64,000 bases of DNA, from the NCBI RefSeq assembly GCF_000025265.1, contig NC_013739.1, positions 5,752,001 to 5,816,000 of the forward strand. Reading direction: 5' to 3'. This DNA comes from Conexibacter woesei DSM 14684 (GTDB lineage: Bacteria > Actinomycetota > Thermoleophilia > Solirubrobacterales > Solirubrobacteraceae). Shown here in pieces: positions 43,243 to 50,756 of this stretch. Every line of letters starts with the position of its first letter. The stretch's first letter is position 1. Under the pieces are notes generated by a model that was not told the origin of the DNA, searched no databases, and was given only the letters and a program-made list of their open reading frames with translations. The translations under genes were made by a program, and so were the position numbers.

Positions 43243-45090
43243 ATGGCCGACGAGAGACCTCCGACCCCGAGCAGAAAGCTCGTCGACGGCGTCGTCGAGG
43301 GCGCGACGAAGACGCTCGTCGCGCTGCTCAGCGCCGCCTCGACCGTCGGCTTCGTCGCGTTCGCCGGCGCGGCGCTGACATGGCTGCGCTTCTGGACCGC
43401 CAGACTGCCGGCCGACCAGGCGATCAGCCACGTGCCGCGCAGCGAGCTGATCGCGACCGGTGCGACGGCGCTGTTCCTCTTCGCCGTCCTCGGCGTGCTC
43501 GCGACGGCCGCCGTCTACGCGATCGACACGAACGGGAGCGCGACCGCGCAGATGCGCCGCGGCCTGATCCTCGTGCTGACCGCCGAGACGCTCGTCGCGA
43601 TCTGGTTCGTCGACGAGCTGGACGACGCCAAGCACGTTGCCGCGGCGATCGCCGTCGCGCTGCTCGGCGCACTCGGCGCAGCGATCGCGACGTATCCGAC
43701 CGACGCGAACGGGAACGTGCTGCCGACGAACCAGTGGAGACGGCACCGCTGGCGCACGAAGCTCGTCGCCGACCGCGACGTCCCCGGCGGCGGCCACGCG
43801 CTCGACCCGACCCCAACGGGCATGCTGCTCGCCGCCGCCTTCGCGATCGTCGCCGCCGCCCTCTGCTTCACGGTCGCCCGGTACCTGGCGGCGGTGTTCC
43901 TCGCGGCCGCGCTGTTCGCCGTGCTGGCGTACGGGATCGCGAGAGCGACGCAGCGCTTCTGGCCGTACGGCCTCGCCGTCTTCTTCTCGGTCGCGCTGTT
44001 CGGGGTCGTGCTCCAGGCCGGGCGGCTGTTCGCCGTCCCGGAGGCGATCCCGGTCGCGATCGTGCGCACCGCCGACGGCCCCGGCGAAGGGCTCACCGGG
44101 CTGTTCGTCGCCGACGACGCCGACGGCGTCTGGTTCGCGACGGTCGCGCGCGAGTGCTCCGACGGCGCCTCCGGCGACGGCGTCGAAGACGACAGCGGCC
44201 GTCTGTTCCACGTGCCCGACAGAGCGGTGCGCGAGTACGCCACGGGCGCGACGATGAGCGTCGGCGCCGCGGCGAGCGCGGCGGTCGGCCTGCTGCACGA
44301 GCTGACCGCGATGCAGCCGTCGCCGTCCGTCTCGCCGCTCGCCGGCGCCGTCCGCCGGCCGCCGTCGGCCGACCCGCCGCCTGCCCAGCGCGATGACGCC
44401 GCGTGCGAGCCGCCGCGGATCGAGCGGTCGGTCCCGTCGCGGCCGCTGCCCGGCCGGCGCGTGATGCTCACCGGGCGCGGCTTCGGCGCGCGCCCGGACC
44501 GCGTCGAGGTCGACGGCAGAGCGGTCCGCAGCGTCTCCTACTGGACGCCGACGCGGATCGTCTTCCAGCTGCCGGGCGACCTGCCTGACGGCGGGACGGT
44601 CGTCGTGCGGCGCGGCACGGCAGCGAGCCGCGGCTACCCGCTGAACCCGCGCATGACGGGGACCGGCGCCGCCGCCGTCCCGGACGAGCGCGACGCGGTC
44701 ATGGACGGCGCCGTCTGCGACGCGAGAGCGGGGAGCACGGTCGACCTCGACAGCGGCGCGCTGTTCGCGTACGACTCCGTCCAGCTCCGGCCGGGCGCGA
44801 TCGAGCTGGTCGAGGGGCTGTGCGAGCGGCGCCTGCTGGAGGGTGCGGCGACGCTGCTCGTCGTCGGCTACACCGACGCGACGGGACCGGCCGCCTACAA
44901 CCGCGTGCTGTCGCGCCGCCAGGCCGCGCGCGTCCGCGACGTGCTGCTCGGCGAGGCCGTCACCCGGCCGAGAACGGTCGTCGTGCGCGGCCTCGGCGAG
45001 GCGCGGCCGCGCACCGACGGCGCGGACAACCGCATCCGCATCGTCGTCCGGCCCGCGCCGAGGGGGGCGACGGAGGCCGGCGCCCGCTAG
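43243..45090 (+). CDS. Polytopic membrane protein with TIG/IPT and OmpA-like C-terminal domains
   Basis: 615 residues. Seven to eight hydrophobic segments fall in two groups (about 20-150 and 190-270). A soluble region follows, then an IPT/TIG-like domain (about 385-465, PGRRVMLTGRGFGARPDRVE) and an OmpA-like domain at the C-terminus: LFAYDSVQLRPGAIELV, VVGYTDATGPAAYNRVLSRR and GLGEARPRTDGADNRIRI. OmpA domains bind peptidoglycan, so this protein probably anchors a membrane complex to the wall. The fusion is unusual and its function unknown. A TAGGCT box is 10 nt before the ATG. Confidence 0.85.
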   Translation: MADERPPTPSRKLVDGVVEGATKTLVALLSAASTVGFVAFAGAALTWLRFWTARLPADQAISHVPRSELIATGATALFLFAVLGVLATAAVYAIDTNGSATAQMRRGLILVLTAETLVAIWFVDELDDAKHVAAAIAVALLGALGAAIATYPTDANGNVLPTNQWRRHRWRTKLVADRDVPGGGHALDPTPTGMLLAAAFAIVAAALCFTVARYLAAVFLAAALFAVLAYGIARATQRFWPYGLAVFFSVALFGVVLQAGRLFAVPEAIPVAIVRTADGPGEGLTGLFVADDADGVWFATVARECSDGASGDGVEDDSGRLFHVPDRAVREYATGATMSVGAAASAAVGLLHELTAMQPSPSVSPLAGAVRRPPSADPPPAQRDDAACEPPRIERSVPSRPLPGRRVMLTGRGFGARPDRVEVDGRAVRSVSYWTPTRIVFQLPGDLPDGGTVVVRRGTAASRGYPLNPRMTGTGAAAVPDERDAVMDGAVCDARAGSTVDLDSGALFAYDSVQLRPGAIELVEGLCERRLLEGAATLLVVGYTDATGPAAYNRVLSRRQAARVRDVLLGEAVTRPRTVVVRGLGEARPRTDGADNRIRIVVRPAPRGATEAGAR

Positions 45091-45096
45091 TTCACG

Positions 45097-45453
45097 CTAG
45101 TGCCGAGGGCGGCGCCGTTTCGCGAACCAGCCGACCTCGAGCGCCTCCTGCGCGGCGGCGCCGGCGATCGCCAGCAACACGACGGCCGCGATCACGATCA
45201 CGATCACGGGGGAGCCGTCGTCCGCGGGTGGCGCGTCGACCGCCGCCGGCCGCCCCGTCGACTGGAGCAGGTGCACCGGAGCCGACAGGCGCGCCGACGC
45301 AGGCGGGCGTGACTCGAGCGTGCGGTCGCCGAGCGGGTACCGCTCCGTGAGGCCGCCCCTGGTCGTCGCGGGCTGCGACTGCGCGACGGCGTCCGACGCG
45401 AGCAGCGCGGCGCCGAGCGCGAGCAGCACGACGAGCCGGAGCAGCGGGAACAT
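45097..45453 (-). CDS. Small secreted, C-terminally anchored protein
   Basis: 118 residues from ATG at 45453, which overlaps the transpeptidase stop by 1 nt (TGATG). A signal peptide (LRLVVLLALGAALLASDA) is followed by a short extracytoplasmic stretch and one membrane segment (VIVIVIAAVVLLAIAGAAA), then a basic tail WFAKRRRPRH. No known domain. It is the last gene of the ferritin-like/transpeptidase operon. Confidence 0.75.
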   Translation of the reverse strand: MFPLLRLVVLLALGAALLASDAVAQSQPATTRGGLTERYPLGDRTLESRPPASARLSAPVHLLQSTGRPAAVDAPPADDGSPVIVIVIAAVVLLAIAGAAAQEALEVGWFAKRRRPRH

Positions 45454-46241
45454 CAGCGGATCCTCAACGGCGTCCCGACCGCAAGCACCCGGCCGAGCCG
45501 CACGACGTCGACGTTGCGCAGGCGGATGCAGCCGTGCGACACCCGGCCGGGCACGAGCTCGGGGCGATCGGTGCCGTGGATGCCGACGAAGCCCCCAGCC
45601 GGCCAGTCGCTCACGCCGGGTGAGCGCGCGCTGGTGCCGAACGCGAGCGGTCCGTACGTCGCGCTGCGATAGCGCGTCAGCTTGTCGCGCACGTAGAAGC
45701 GACCGGCGGGCGTCGGCGCGGCGGGACGGCCGATCGCGACCGGCGCCGAGAAGACGCGCCGCGCACCGCGGTAGAGCGTCGCGCGCAGGCGCCGGCGGTC
45801 GACGACGAGGCGCGTGCGCACGAGCGTGTAGCCGCCGAGCGCGCGGCGTGGCAGCCATCCGGCCCGGCCACGGACGCCGGGGAGCCGTGCGCGCACCCAG
45901 ACGCCGTCGGCGGTCGGCTGCGAGCGGCCGAGCACGAGCACGAGGTTGCGCGTTCGCTCCGGCGTCCTCGACGGCACGCGCTGGATCGGTCCCGCGCCGT
46001 GCCGCGGCGCCGCCCGCGCGACCGCCGCCCGCACGACCGGCGCCCAGCGCACGGGAGCGCCATGCGCAGCGAGCGGCGTCGGCGACGGGATCGCGAACGG
46101 CCGCGCCGGCGACGGCAGGCGCCGTGCGGACTCGGTCCCGGCGGCGGCGCGCGGCAGAACCTCAGCGACAACGGCGACCGCGCCGGCCGCGATGCCGGCC
46201 GCGAGCGCGAGCCCGACGAGGGGACCGCGGCGCCGCGTCAG
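45453..46241 (-). CDS. L,D-transpeptidase (YkuD domain), membrane anchored
   Basis: About 262 residues if translation starts at the CTG inside the CTGA overlap with the upstream ferritin-like stop; GTG at 46391 is the next in-frame standard start but would overlap that gene by over 150 nt. One membrane segment (GPLVGLALAAGIAAGAVAVV) leads to a Pro/Ala linker, an SH3-like segment and the YkuD catalytic domain with VGIHGTDRPELVPGRVSHGC, where the Cys of SHGCIRL is the nucleophile. Such enzymes form 3-3 peptidoglycan cross-links or attach proteins to the wall. The start codon is uncertain, the identity is not. Confidence 0.88.
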   Translation of the reverse strand: MTRRRGPLVGLALAAGIAAGAVAVVAEVLPRAAAGTESARRLPSPARPFAIPSPTPLAAHGAPVRWAPVVRAAVARAAPRHGAGPIQRVPSRTPERTRNLVLVLGRSQPTADGVWVRARLPGVRGRAGWLPRRALGGYTLVRTRLVVDRRRLRATLYRGARRVFSAPVAIGRPAAPTPAGRFYVRDKLTRYRSATYGPLAFGTSARSPGVSDWPAGGFVGIHGTDRPELVPGRVSHGCIRLRNVDVVRLGRVLAVGTPLRIR

Positions 46242-46906
46242 CCGGTGAAGCGTGGCCTGCGTCTCCCCTCGGTCCGTGGCCGCTCGGCGATGAAGCCGGT
46301 CGATCTGACGAGCCGCAGCGCCTCCGCTCTCGGCAGCGGCTCGTCGAACGCGTCGGCCGCCGGCAGTCTGCCGGCGAGCCGCCGGATCCACGCGGCGTGG
46401 CGCGCCTCGACGGACGCGATCGCGATCGCGGCGGCGAGATACTCGCGACTGGCGATGCGCGGGGCCTGGTCCTTGTAGACCGCGACCGCGAGATCCTCGA
46501 ACGCGACTGCCGTCGCGCGGAACTGCTCCGGCCGCTCGGTCACACCGCCGAAGTCGAACGCCGGCTTGGCGATCGCACGCCGCGCGAGCACGCTGCGCAG
46601 GGCGGTCACATGCGCGCGCTCGTGCCCGCCGACGACCGTCGCCTGTCGCGCGAGCGCGCCGTCGAGCGCGCCCGCCTGCTCCGCCTCGCTGTAGAAGGCG
46701 GCCTGCAGCTCCTCGAGCGTCAGCGCGTAGTTGAGGATCGCGACGTCACCTCCGGGGGACTCCGCCGCCCTCGCCGGCGAGCCGGCGGCGCCGAGCGCGG
46801 CGGCGCCGCCGACGGCGGCCGCGCCGCGCAGCAGCTGCGCGCGCGTGCAGGTCTCGGCGAGCGCGCCGTCGCGGTCGAACGGGAGCAGGCCATCGAGCGA
46901 CGTCAC
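46238..46906 (-). CDS. Exported ferritin-like diiron protein (second copy)
   Basis: 222 residues from GTG at 46906 in a GTGA overlap with the first copy. An N-terminal export-type segment (TRAQLLRGAAAVGGAAALGA) precedes a four-helix ferritin-like domain (Ferritin_2 type). The putative iron ligands are all kept: Glu in ALTLEELQAAFY, ExxH in HERAHV, Glu in AVAFEDLAVAVY and ExxH in SVEARHAAW. Proteins of this group are exported in actinobacteria; their reaction is unknown. It is paralogous to its upstream neighbour. Confidence 0.85.
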   Translation of the reverse strand: MTSLDGLLPFDRDGALAETCTRAQLLRGAAAVGGAAALGAAGSPARAAESPGGDVAILNYALTLEELQAAFYSEAEQAGALDGALARQATVVGGHERAHVTALRSVLARRAIAKPAFDFGGVTERPEQFRATAVAFEDLAVAVYKDQAPRIASREYLAAAIAIASVEARHAAWIRRLAGRLPAADAFDEPLPRAEALRLVRSTGFIAERPRTEGRRRPRFTG

Positions 46907-47592
46907 GGCGAGTCCTTGAGCAGACCGGTCCGCTCGAGCTCGGCACGCACGCGCTCGTCGTCGGGCAGCGGGTCGACGGCGTCCGGCGCCGGGACCTCGC
47001 CGGCGATCGCGCGCGCCCAGCCGGCGTGGCGCGCCTCGACCGAGGCGATCCGCGCGACGTCCCCCAGCGCAGCGGGCGTCAAATTCGTCGCTTGGCCGTT
47101 GTAGGCGCCGACGACGAGGTCCTCGAGCACCGCCGCGGTCGCGCGGAAGCTGTCGACGTCGGCCGTCGCCTGTTCGAGGTCGAGCGCGGGCGCGGGTCTG
47201 CCGGCGCCGCCGAGCGCGGCCTCGATCGCGTCGATGTGCGCCTGCTCGTGACCGTGGACGACGCGCGCGAACTGGCGCAGCTCGCCCTGCAACGGCAGGC
47301 GGGCCAGTGCCTCGGCGTAGAAGCCCTCCTGGACGTGTTCGAGCAGCAGCGCGAGCTGCAGGATCTCACGGTCCTGCTGTGCAGACGGGGCCGGCGCCGA
47401 TGCCGCAAGCCGCGGAAGGCCGAGCACCGCGACCGTGACGCCGGCCGCCGCGCCGGCACCGGCCGCCGCACGCTGCAGGAGCGCGGTGCGTGTGACCTTC
47501 GTCGGTGCGGAACCGAGCCTGATCGAGACCACGTCGCAGTCGATCGATCCGTCGTCTGGCGACTCGTCCGCAGCAGCAGAGAAACCTCGCAA
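46903..47592 (-). CDS. Exported ferritin-like diiron protein (first copy)
   Basis: 229 residues from TTG at 47592, with a GGAGAGG ribosome site. An export-type hydrophobic segment (about 40-65) leads to a four-helix domain with Glu in LLLEHVQEGFYAEAL, ExxH in HEQAHIDAI, Glu in AAVLEDLVVGAY and ExxH in SVEARHAGW. It is the first gene of a four-gene overlapping operon that continues with the paralogue, an L,D-transpeptidase and a small anchored protein. That context suggests an envelope function (inference). Confidence 0.85.
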   Translation of the reverse strand: MRGFSAAADESPDDGSIDCDVVSIRLGSAPTKVTRTALLQRAAAGAGAAAGVTVAVLGLPRLAASAPAPSAQQDREILQLALLLEHVQEGFYAEALARLPLQGELRQFARVVHGHEQAHIDAIEAALGGAGRPAPALDLEQATADVDSFRATAAVLEDLVVGAYNGQATNLTPAALGDVARIASVEARHAGWARAIAGEVPAPDAVDPLPDDERVRAELERTGLLKDSP

Positions 47593-47717
47593 GACCTCTC
47601 CATCCTTCGCTATCGCTTCTTGCGTATGCGAGGTGTTTCCCGATCTGGATCATCAGCACCGGATTTTGGCGTCCTGCCGTTGTTGCGGCCGCCGACCGCC
47701 GCCAGCTCGTCGCAGCG

Positions 47718-48704
47718 TTAGTGCGTGCCGGCGCCGGCGTAGCCGTGCGGGCGCTCCTGCGCGAACGCCCATGCGTCGGCGACCATCTCGGTCAGCGACT
47801 TGGTCGGCGCCCAGCCCAGCTCGGCGCGGATCCTGCCGTTGGCAGCGACGAGTCTGGGCGGGTCGCCGGGCCGCCGCCCCGCCTCCTGCACCGGCACGTC
47901 GAGGCCGGTCACCGTTCTGACCGCCTCGATCACTTCGCGCACGGAGTAGCCGTCGCCGCTGCCGAGGTTGAAGATGCGGTGCTCGCTCGGACGCGCGCCC
48001 TCCAGCGCCAGCACGTGCGCACGCGCGAGGTCCTCGATGTGGATGTAGTCGCGCACGGCGGTGCCGTCCGGCGTCGGATAGTCGGTGCCGAAGATCTTCA
48101 CCGCGTCCTGGAGCCCCTGCGCGGCGCGCAGCACGTTCGGGATCAGGTGCGTCTCGGGATAGTGGTCCTCGCCGAGGCAGCCGCTCGCGCCGGCGACGTT
48201 GAAGTAGCGCAGGCTGACCGCCCCGAGGCCGTGGGCGCGGCACTCGTCGGCGATCATGCCGTCGACGGCGAGCTTCGAGGCGCCGTACGAGTTGACGGGA
48301 CGGGTCGGCGTCGTCTCGTCCATCGGGACGACCTCCGGCTCGCCGTAGACCGCGCAGGTGGAGGAGAAGACGAGCCGCTGCACGCCGGCCGCGCGCAGGC
48401 CGTCGAGCAGGTTCAGCGAGCCGAGGACGTTGTTGCGGTAGTAGATCTCCGGTCTCGCGACCGACTCGGCGACGAGCGCGTACGCGGCGAAGTGCAGCGC
48501 GCCGTCGAAGCCCTCCGCGACGGCGTCGACGACGGCCTCGGCGTCACGCAGGTCGATCTCCAGGAGCCGCGCGCCGTCGGGCACGGCCGCCCGGTGACCG
48601 CGTTCGAGGCTGTCGAGCACGACGACCTCGTGGCCGCCCGCGAGCAGCTGCTGCGCGACGATCGATCCGATGTAGCCGGCGCCGCCGGTGACGAGAAGCT
48701 TCAT
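47718..48704 (-). CDS. galE: UDP-glucose 4-epimerase
   Basis: 328 residues from ATG at 48704. NAD site LVTGGAGYIGSIVAQQL, substrate/catalytic motifs LHFAAYALVAESV, FSSTCAVYG and SYGASKLAVD (YxxxK), then RYFNVAGAS and RDYIHIEDLARAHVLAL. It interconverts UDP-glucose and UDP-galactose for wall and glycan synthesis. The 125 bases between it and the ferritin operon (47593-47717) contain no gene. Confidence 0.96.
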   Translation of the reverse strand: MKLLVTGGAGYIGSIVAQQLLAGGHEVVVLDSLERGHRAAVPDGARLLEIDLRDAEAVVDAVAEGFDGALHFAAYALVAESVARPEIYYRNNVLGSLNLLDGLRAAGVQRLVFSSTCAVYGEPEVVPMDETTPTRPVNSYGASKLAVDGMIADECRAHGLGAVSLRYFNVAGASGCLGEDHYPETHLIPNVLRAAQGLQDAVKIFGTDYPTPDGTAVRDYIHIEDLARAHVLALEGARPSEHRIFNLGSGDGYSVREVIEAVRTVTGLDVPVQEAGRRPGDPPRLVAANGRIRAELGWAPTKSLTEMVADAWAFAQERPHGYAGAGTH

Positions 48705-48764
48705 GGGCGGAGGTTCTAACAGACGCGCCCCGGCGAGCCGGTCGACTAGCATCCCCGTCTCGCG

Positions 48765-49463
48765 ATGACGTCCCGCGCCCGCATCCGCCGCGTGCTCGCG
48801 CTCGCACTCGCGCTGCTCCTCCTGCCGTGCGCCGCCGCCTGGGCGGACCGCGCGGCGTACGACCGCGTCTCCGCGGCGTACGCGAACAGCGGCGGGCAGC
48901 TCGACCCCTGCTCGTTCTCGCAGGCCGACCTCGAAGGGGCGCTCGCCGGCATCCCGAGAGCATTCGAGGACGTCGTGCCGGACCTCAGAAGAGCGATAGA
49001 GGACGGCATCGCCGCGCACAGAAGAGGCGACTGCAGAGGGATCGAGCCCGACGGCGGCGCGAGCGCCACGACGCCGACCCCGCCCACCACCACCCCGACG
49101 ACGCCGACGACGCCCGAGACGAGCGCGACGCCACCGGCGGGTGCGACGCCCCCGGCCGGCGGGACGCCCCCGGCGGGCGGGACCCCGCCGGCCGCCACAC
49201 CGCCCGCGGCGACGCCGTCGGGGCCGACGACGACGCCGAGCGTCGAGCAGCCCGGCGTGAAGCGCGACCGCACGCCGCTCATCATCGGCGCGGCGGCGCT
49301 CGGCGCGCTGCTGGTCGCGCTGCTGCTGCTGTGGGGCTGGGCGCGCATGCGCGGCTGGGACCCGACCTGGGCGGCACGCGCCCGGCACGCCTGGGGCGAG
49401 GCCGGCTACCGCGTGACGAACACCTGGTCGGAGTTCACCGACTGGCTGCGCCTCGGCCGGTAG
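48765..49463 (+). CDS. Exported Pro/Thr-rich membrane-anchored protein
   Basis: 232 residues from ATG at 48765. A signal peptide ends near AWADRA. A helical domain with two cysteines (about 30-95) is followed by a low-complexity spacer of PT, PPAGG and PPA repeats (about 100-165), then one membrane segment (LIIGAAALGALLVALLLLWG) and a cytoplasmic tail. The spacer probably crosses the wall. AGA is favoured for arginine in the helical part. The function is unknown. Confidence 0.8.
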   Translation: MTSRARIRRVLALALALLLLPCAAAWADRAAYDRVSAAYANSGGQLDPCSFSQADLEGALAGIPRAFEDVVPDLRRAIEDGIAAHRRGDCRGIEPDGGASATTPTPPTTTPTTPTTPETSATPPAGATPPAGGTPPAGGTPPAATPPAATPSGPTTTPSVEQPGVKRDRTPLIIGAAALGALLVALLLLWGWARMRGWDPTWAARARHAWGEAGYRVTNTWSEFTDWLRLGR

Positions 49464-49594
49464 GACGCGCGCGTCGTGACATCTCGCATGAACAGCTCGG
49501 ACTAGCGGCGGTTGAGGCCTCGCGTTTCCGGGCTTGGGAGGGAATCCTGAGCGGATGGCTGGCGCGCTCGCACCAAAACCTAGGAGAATGAGGG

Positions 49595-49638
49595 AGGGCC
49601 GCCCCCGGAACTGCCTTCCCGGGCGAGGGGGCGGCCCT
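49595..49638 (+). terminator. 12-bp hairpin downstream of the Pro/Thr-rich protein
   Basis: AGGGCCGCCCCC and GGGGGCGGCCCT are perfectly complementary around a 20-nt loop. The region 49464-49825 holds no other clear feature, except that TTCAACGAGCAG occurs twice (49645-49656 and 49799-49810). Confidence 0.65.
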
Positions 49639-49825
49639 CTGACTTTCAACGAGCAGCACCGGAAACGTACCCTCCGTCCCGGACATGTGCGGTTCATCAC
49701 AAGCGTCTGTAGCGATCGTCACAACGATCCGTCCGGCCTGCCGCGTACCTTCCCCGTTCGCCTCCGCCGCGTCTCTTCCCGGGCAGCGGTTGCAGAGGTT
49801 CAACGAGCAGGAAGAGGTACAAGAA

Positions 49826-50014
49826 GTGAGTGGCACCATCTACCGACCGGGCAACACCGTGCAGGCGTCGGGCATCTACAACGTGGTCAACTCCTACGGC
49901 ACCCCTCAGGGCCGTCAGGTGACCTGCGTGGAGGGCGAGCCCTTCCCGCCCACGCAGTACGCCGGTGAGTACGGCTACGTGCTCGCCATGGCCACGCAGC
50001 ACTCCCGCTTCTAA
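49826..50014 (+). CDS. Small YjzC-like protein
   Basis: 62 residues from GTG at 49826, preceded by AGGAAGAGG. The sequence YRPGNTVQASGIYNVV, then QVTCVEGEPFPPT, resembles the short YjzC-like proteins of Gram-positive bacteria, whose function is unknown. The frame stays open upstream for 47 codons, but that part lacks protein-like composition. A strong hairpin follows its stop. Confidence 0.65.
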   Translation: MSGTIYRPGNTVQASGIYNVVNSYGTPQGRQVTCVEGEPFPPTQYAGEYGYVLAMATQHSRF

Positions 50015-50027
50015 GCGGGGCATGGCA

Positions 50028-50053
50028 CGGCGCCGGGCACATGCCCGGCGCCG
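50028..50053. terminator. 12-bp hairpin between convergent small genes
   Basis: CGGCGCCGGGCA-CA-TGCCCGGCGCCG is perfectly self-complementary and lies between the YjzC-like gene and the convergent 84-residue gene. Confidence 0.7.
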
Positions 50054-50063
50054 AGACCCCTCC

Positions 50064-50318
50064 CTACAGGGAAGTTTCAGTCGGAACGGTCGCCTCGAAC
50101 CGGACCGTCATCCAGGTCCCGTCGTGCTCCTCGCTTGTTACGACACGGTCGCAGGCATCTGCGAGACGAAGAACCATCTCGGCGTTCGTGACATGTACAA
50201 GCTGGTCGATCTCTTGTTCGGGACGCGCGTGGAGCTGTTCCCAGAGGCGGCCAATCTCGACTCCACGAGCGAATTCGGGCGAGTTCGTGTCGAAGGCGAG
50301 TGCAAGGCCGTAAGCCAT
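50064..50318 (-). CDS. Small conserved-looking protein of unknown function
   Basis: 84 residues from ATG at 50318. Composition is normal for a folded protein (FDTNSPEFARGVEIGRLWEQ, later ADACDRVVTSEEHDGTWMTV). No membrane segment or known motif is seen. It ends at the hairpin shared with the YjzC-like gene, and its start faces the nrdJ leader, so its promoter must lie within that leader region. Confidence 0.6.
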   Translation of the reverse strand: MAYGLALAFDTNSPEFARGVEIGRLWEQLHARPEQEIDQLVHVTNAEMVLRLADACDRVVTSEEHDGTWMTVRFEATVPTETSL

Positions 50319-50756
50319 GGGCGTGGTTTCCCCCTTCTACGTTCGGTTCCTGCATCGCGCTCCGGTACGCGGACAAGCCCAATCGTCCGAACGGGAGACA
50401 AAACGCAAACGCCGTCCGGTTGCGCGTCGGCTTCGCGACGGCTTGCGGCCGCCCAGCGTGGTTGTGAGCCTGGCGAGGATTTGTGAGGTCGCCACGCGTG
50501 GGAACTCCCGGAACCGGGATGGTGTGAATCTTCTGCAAAGAGCGGGAGGAGCCCTCTTTTCCGAGGGCGAAGAGCGCTATGTTCGACACCGGCCTGAGGT
50601 GCCCCGCGTTGGACCCCGAAGACGCGAGCGGATCAGCCTCCCGGGTGGTTTTTCCGTCCGGCCGAAGTCGGATGATTCGCTGTTACCCCCTCAGTCGGGC
50701 CGAGACCGGGGGACGTTCGCGGAAACAGCGGGGAAACACACAAGGAGCAGGCAGGC
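50319..50756 (+). promoter_or_regulatory. Long structured leader of nrdJ
   Basis: 438 bases with no gene. A composite stem lies at 50456-50496 (GCGT and GGCGA pairing with TCGCC and ACGC), with TTGTGAG present in both bulge and loop. The CCCG-GAAC-CGGG hairpin (50507-50518) is followed by GGTGTGAATC. A GCCCTC-TTTTCC-GAGGGC hairpin is at 50551-50568. A GC-rich palindrome before TTTTT (50649-50653) resembles an internal terminator, and a CCCCC/GGGGG stem at 50686-50712 encloses AGTCGGGCCGAGACC. AAGGAG at about 50742 is the ribosome site. The layout suggests riboregulation; the canonical cobalamin motif GCCACTG is absent. Confidence 0.5.

Noticed and set aside
50319-50756. Canonical cobalamin riboswitch before nrdJ
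   Set aside because: The invariant GCCACTG core is absent and the spacing of the partial matches is wrong, so only a general structured leader is claimed.
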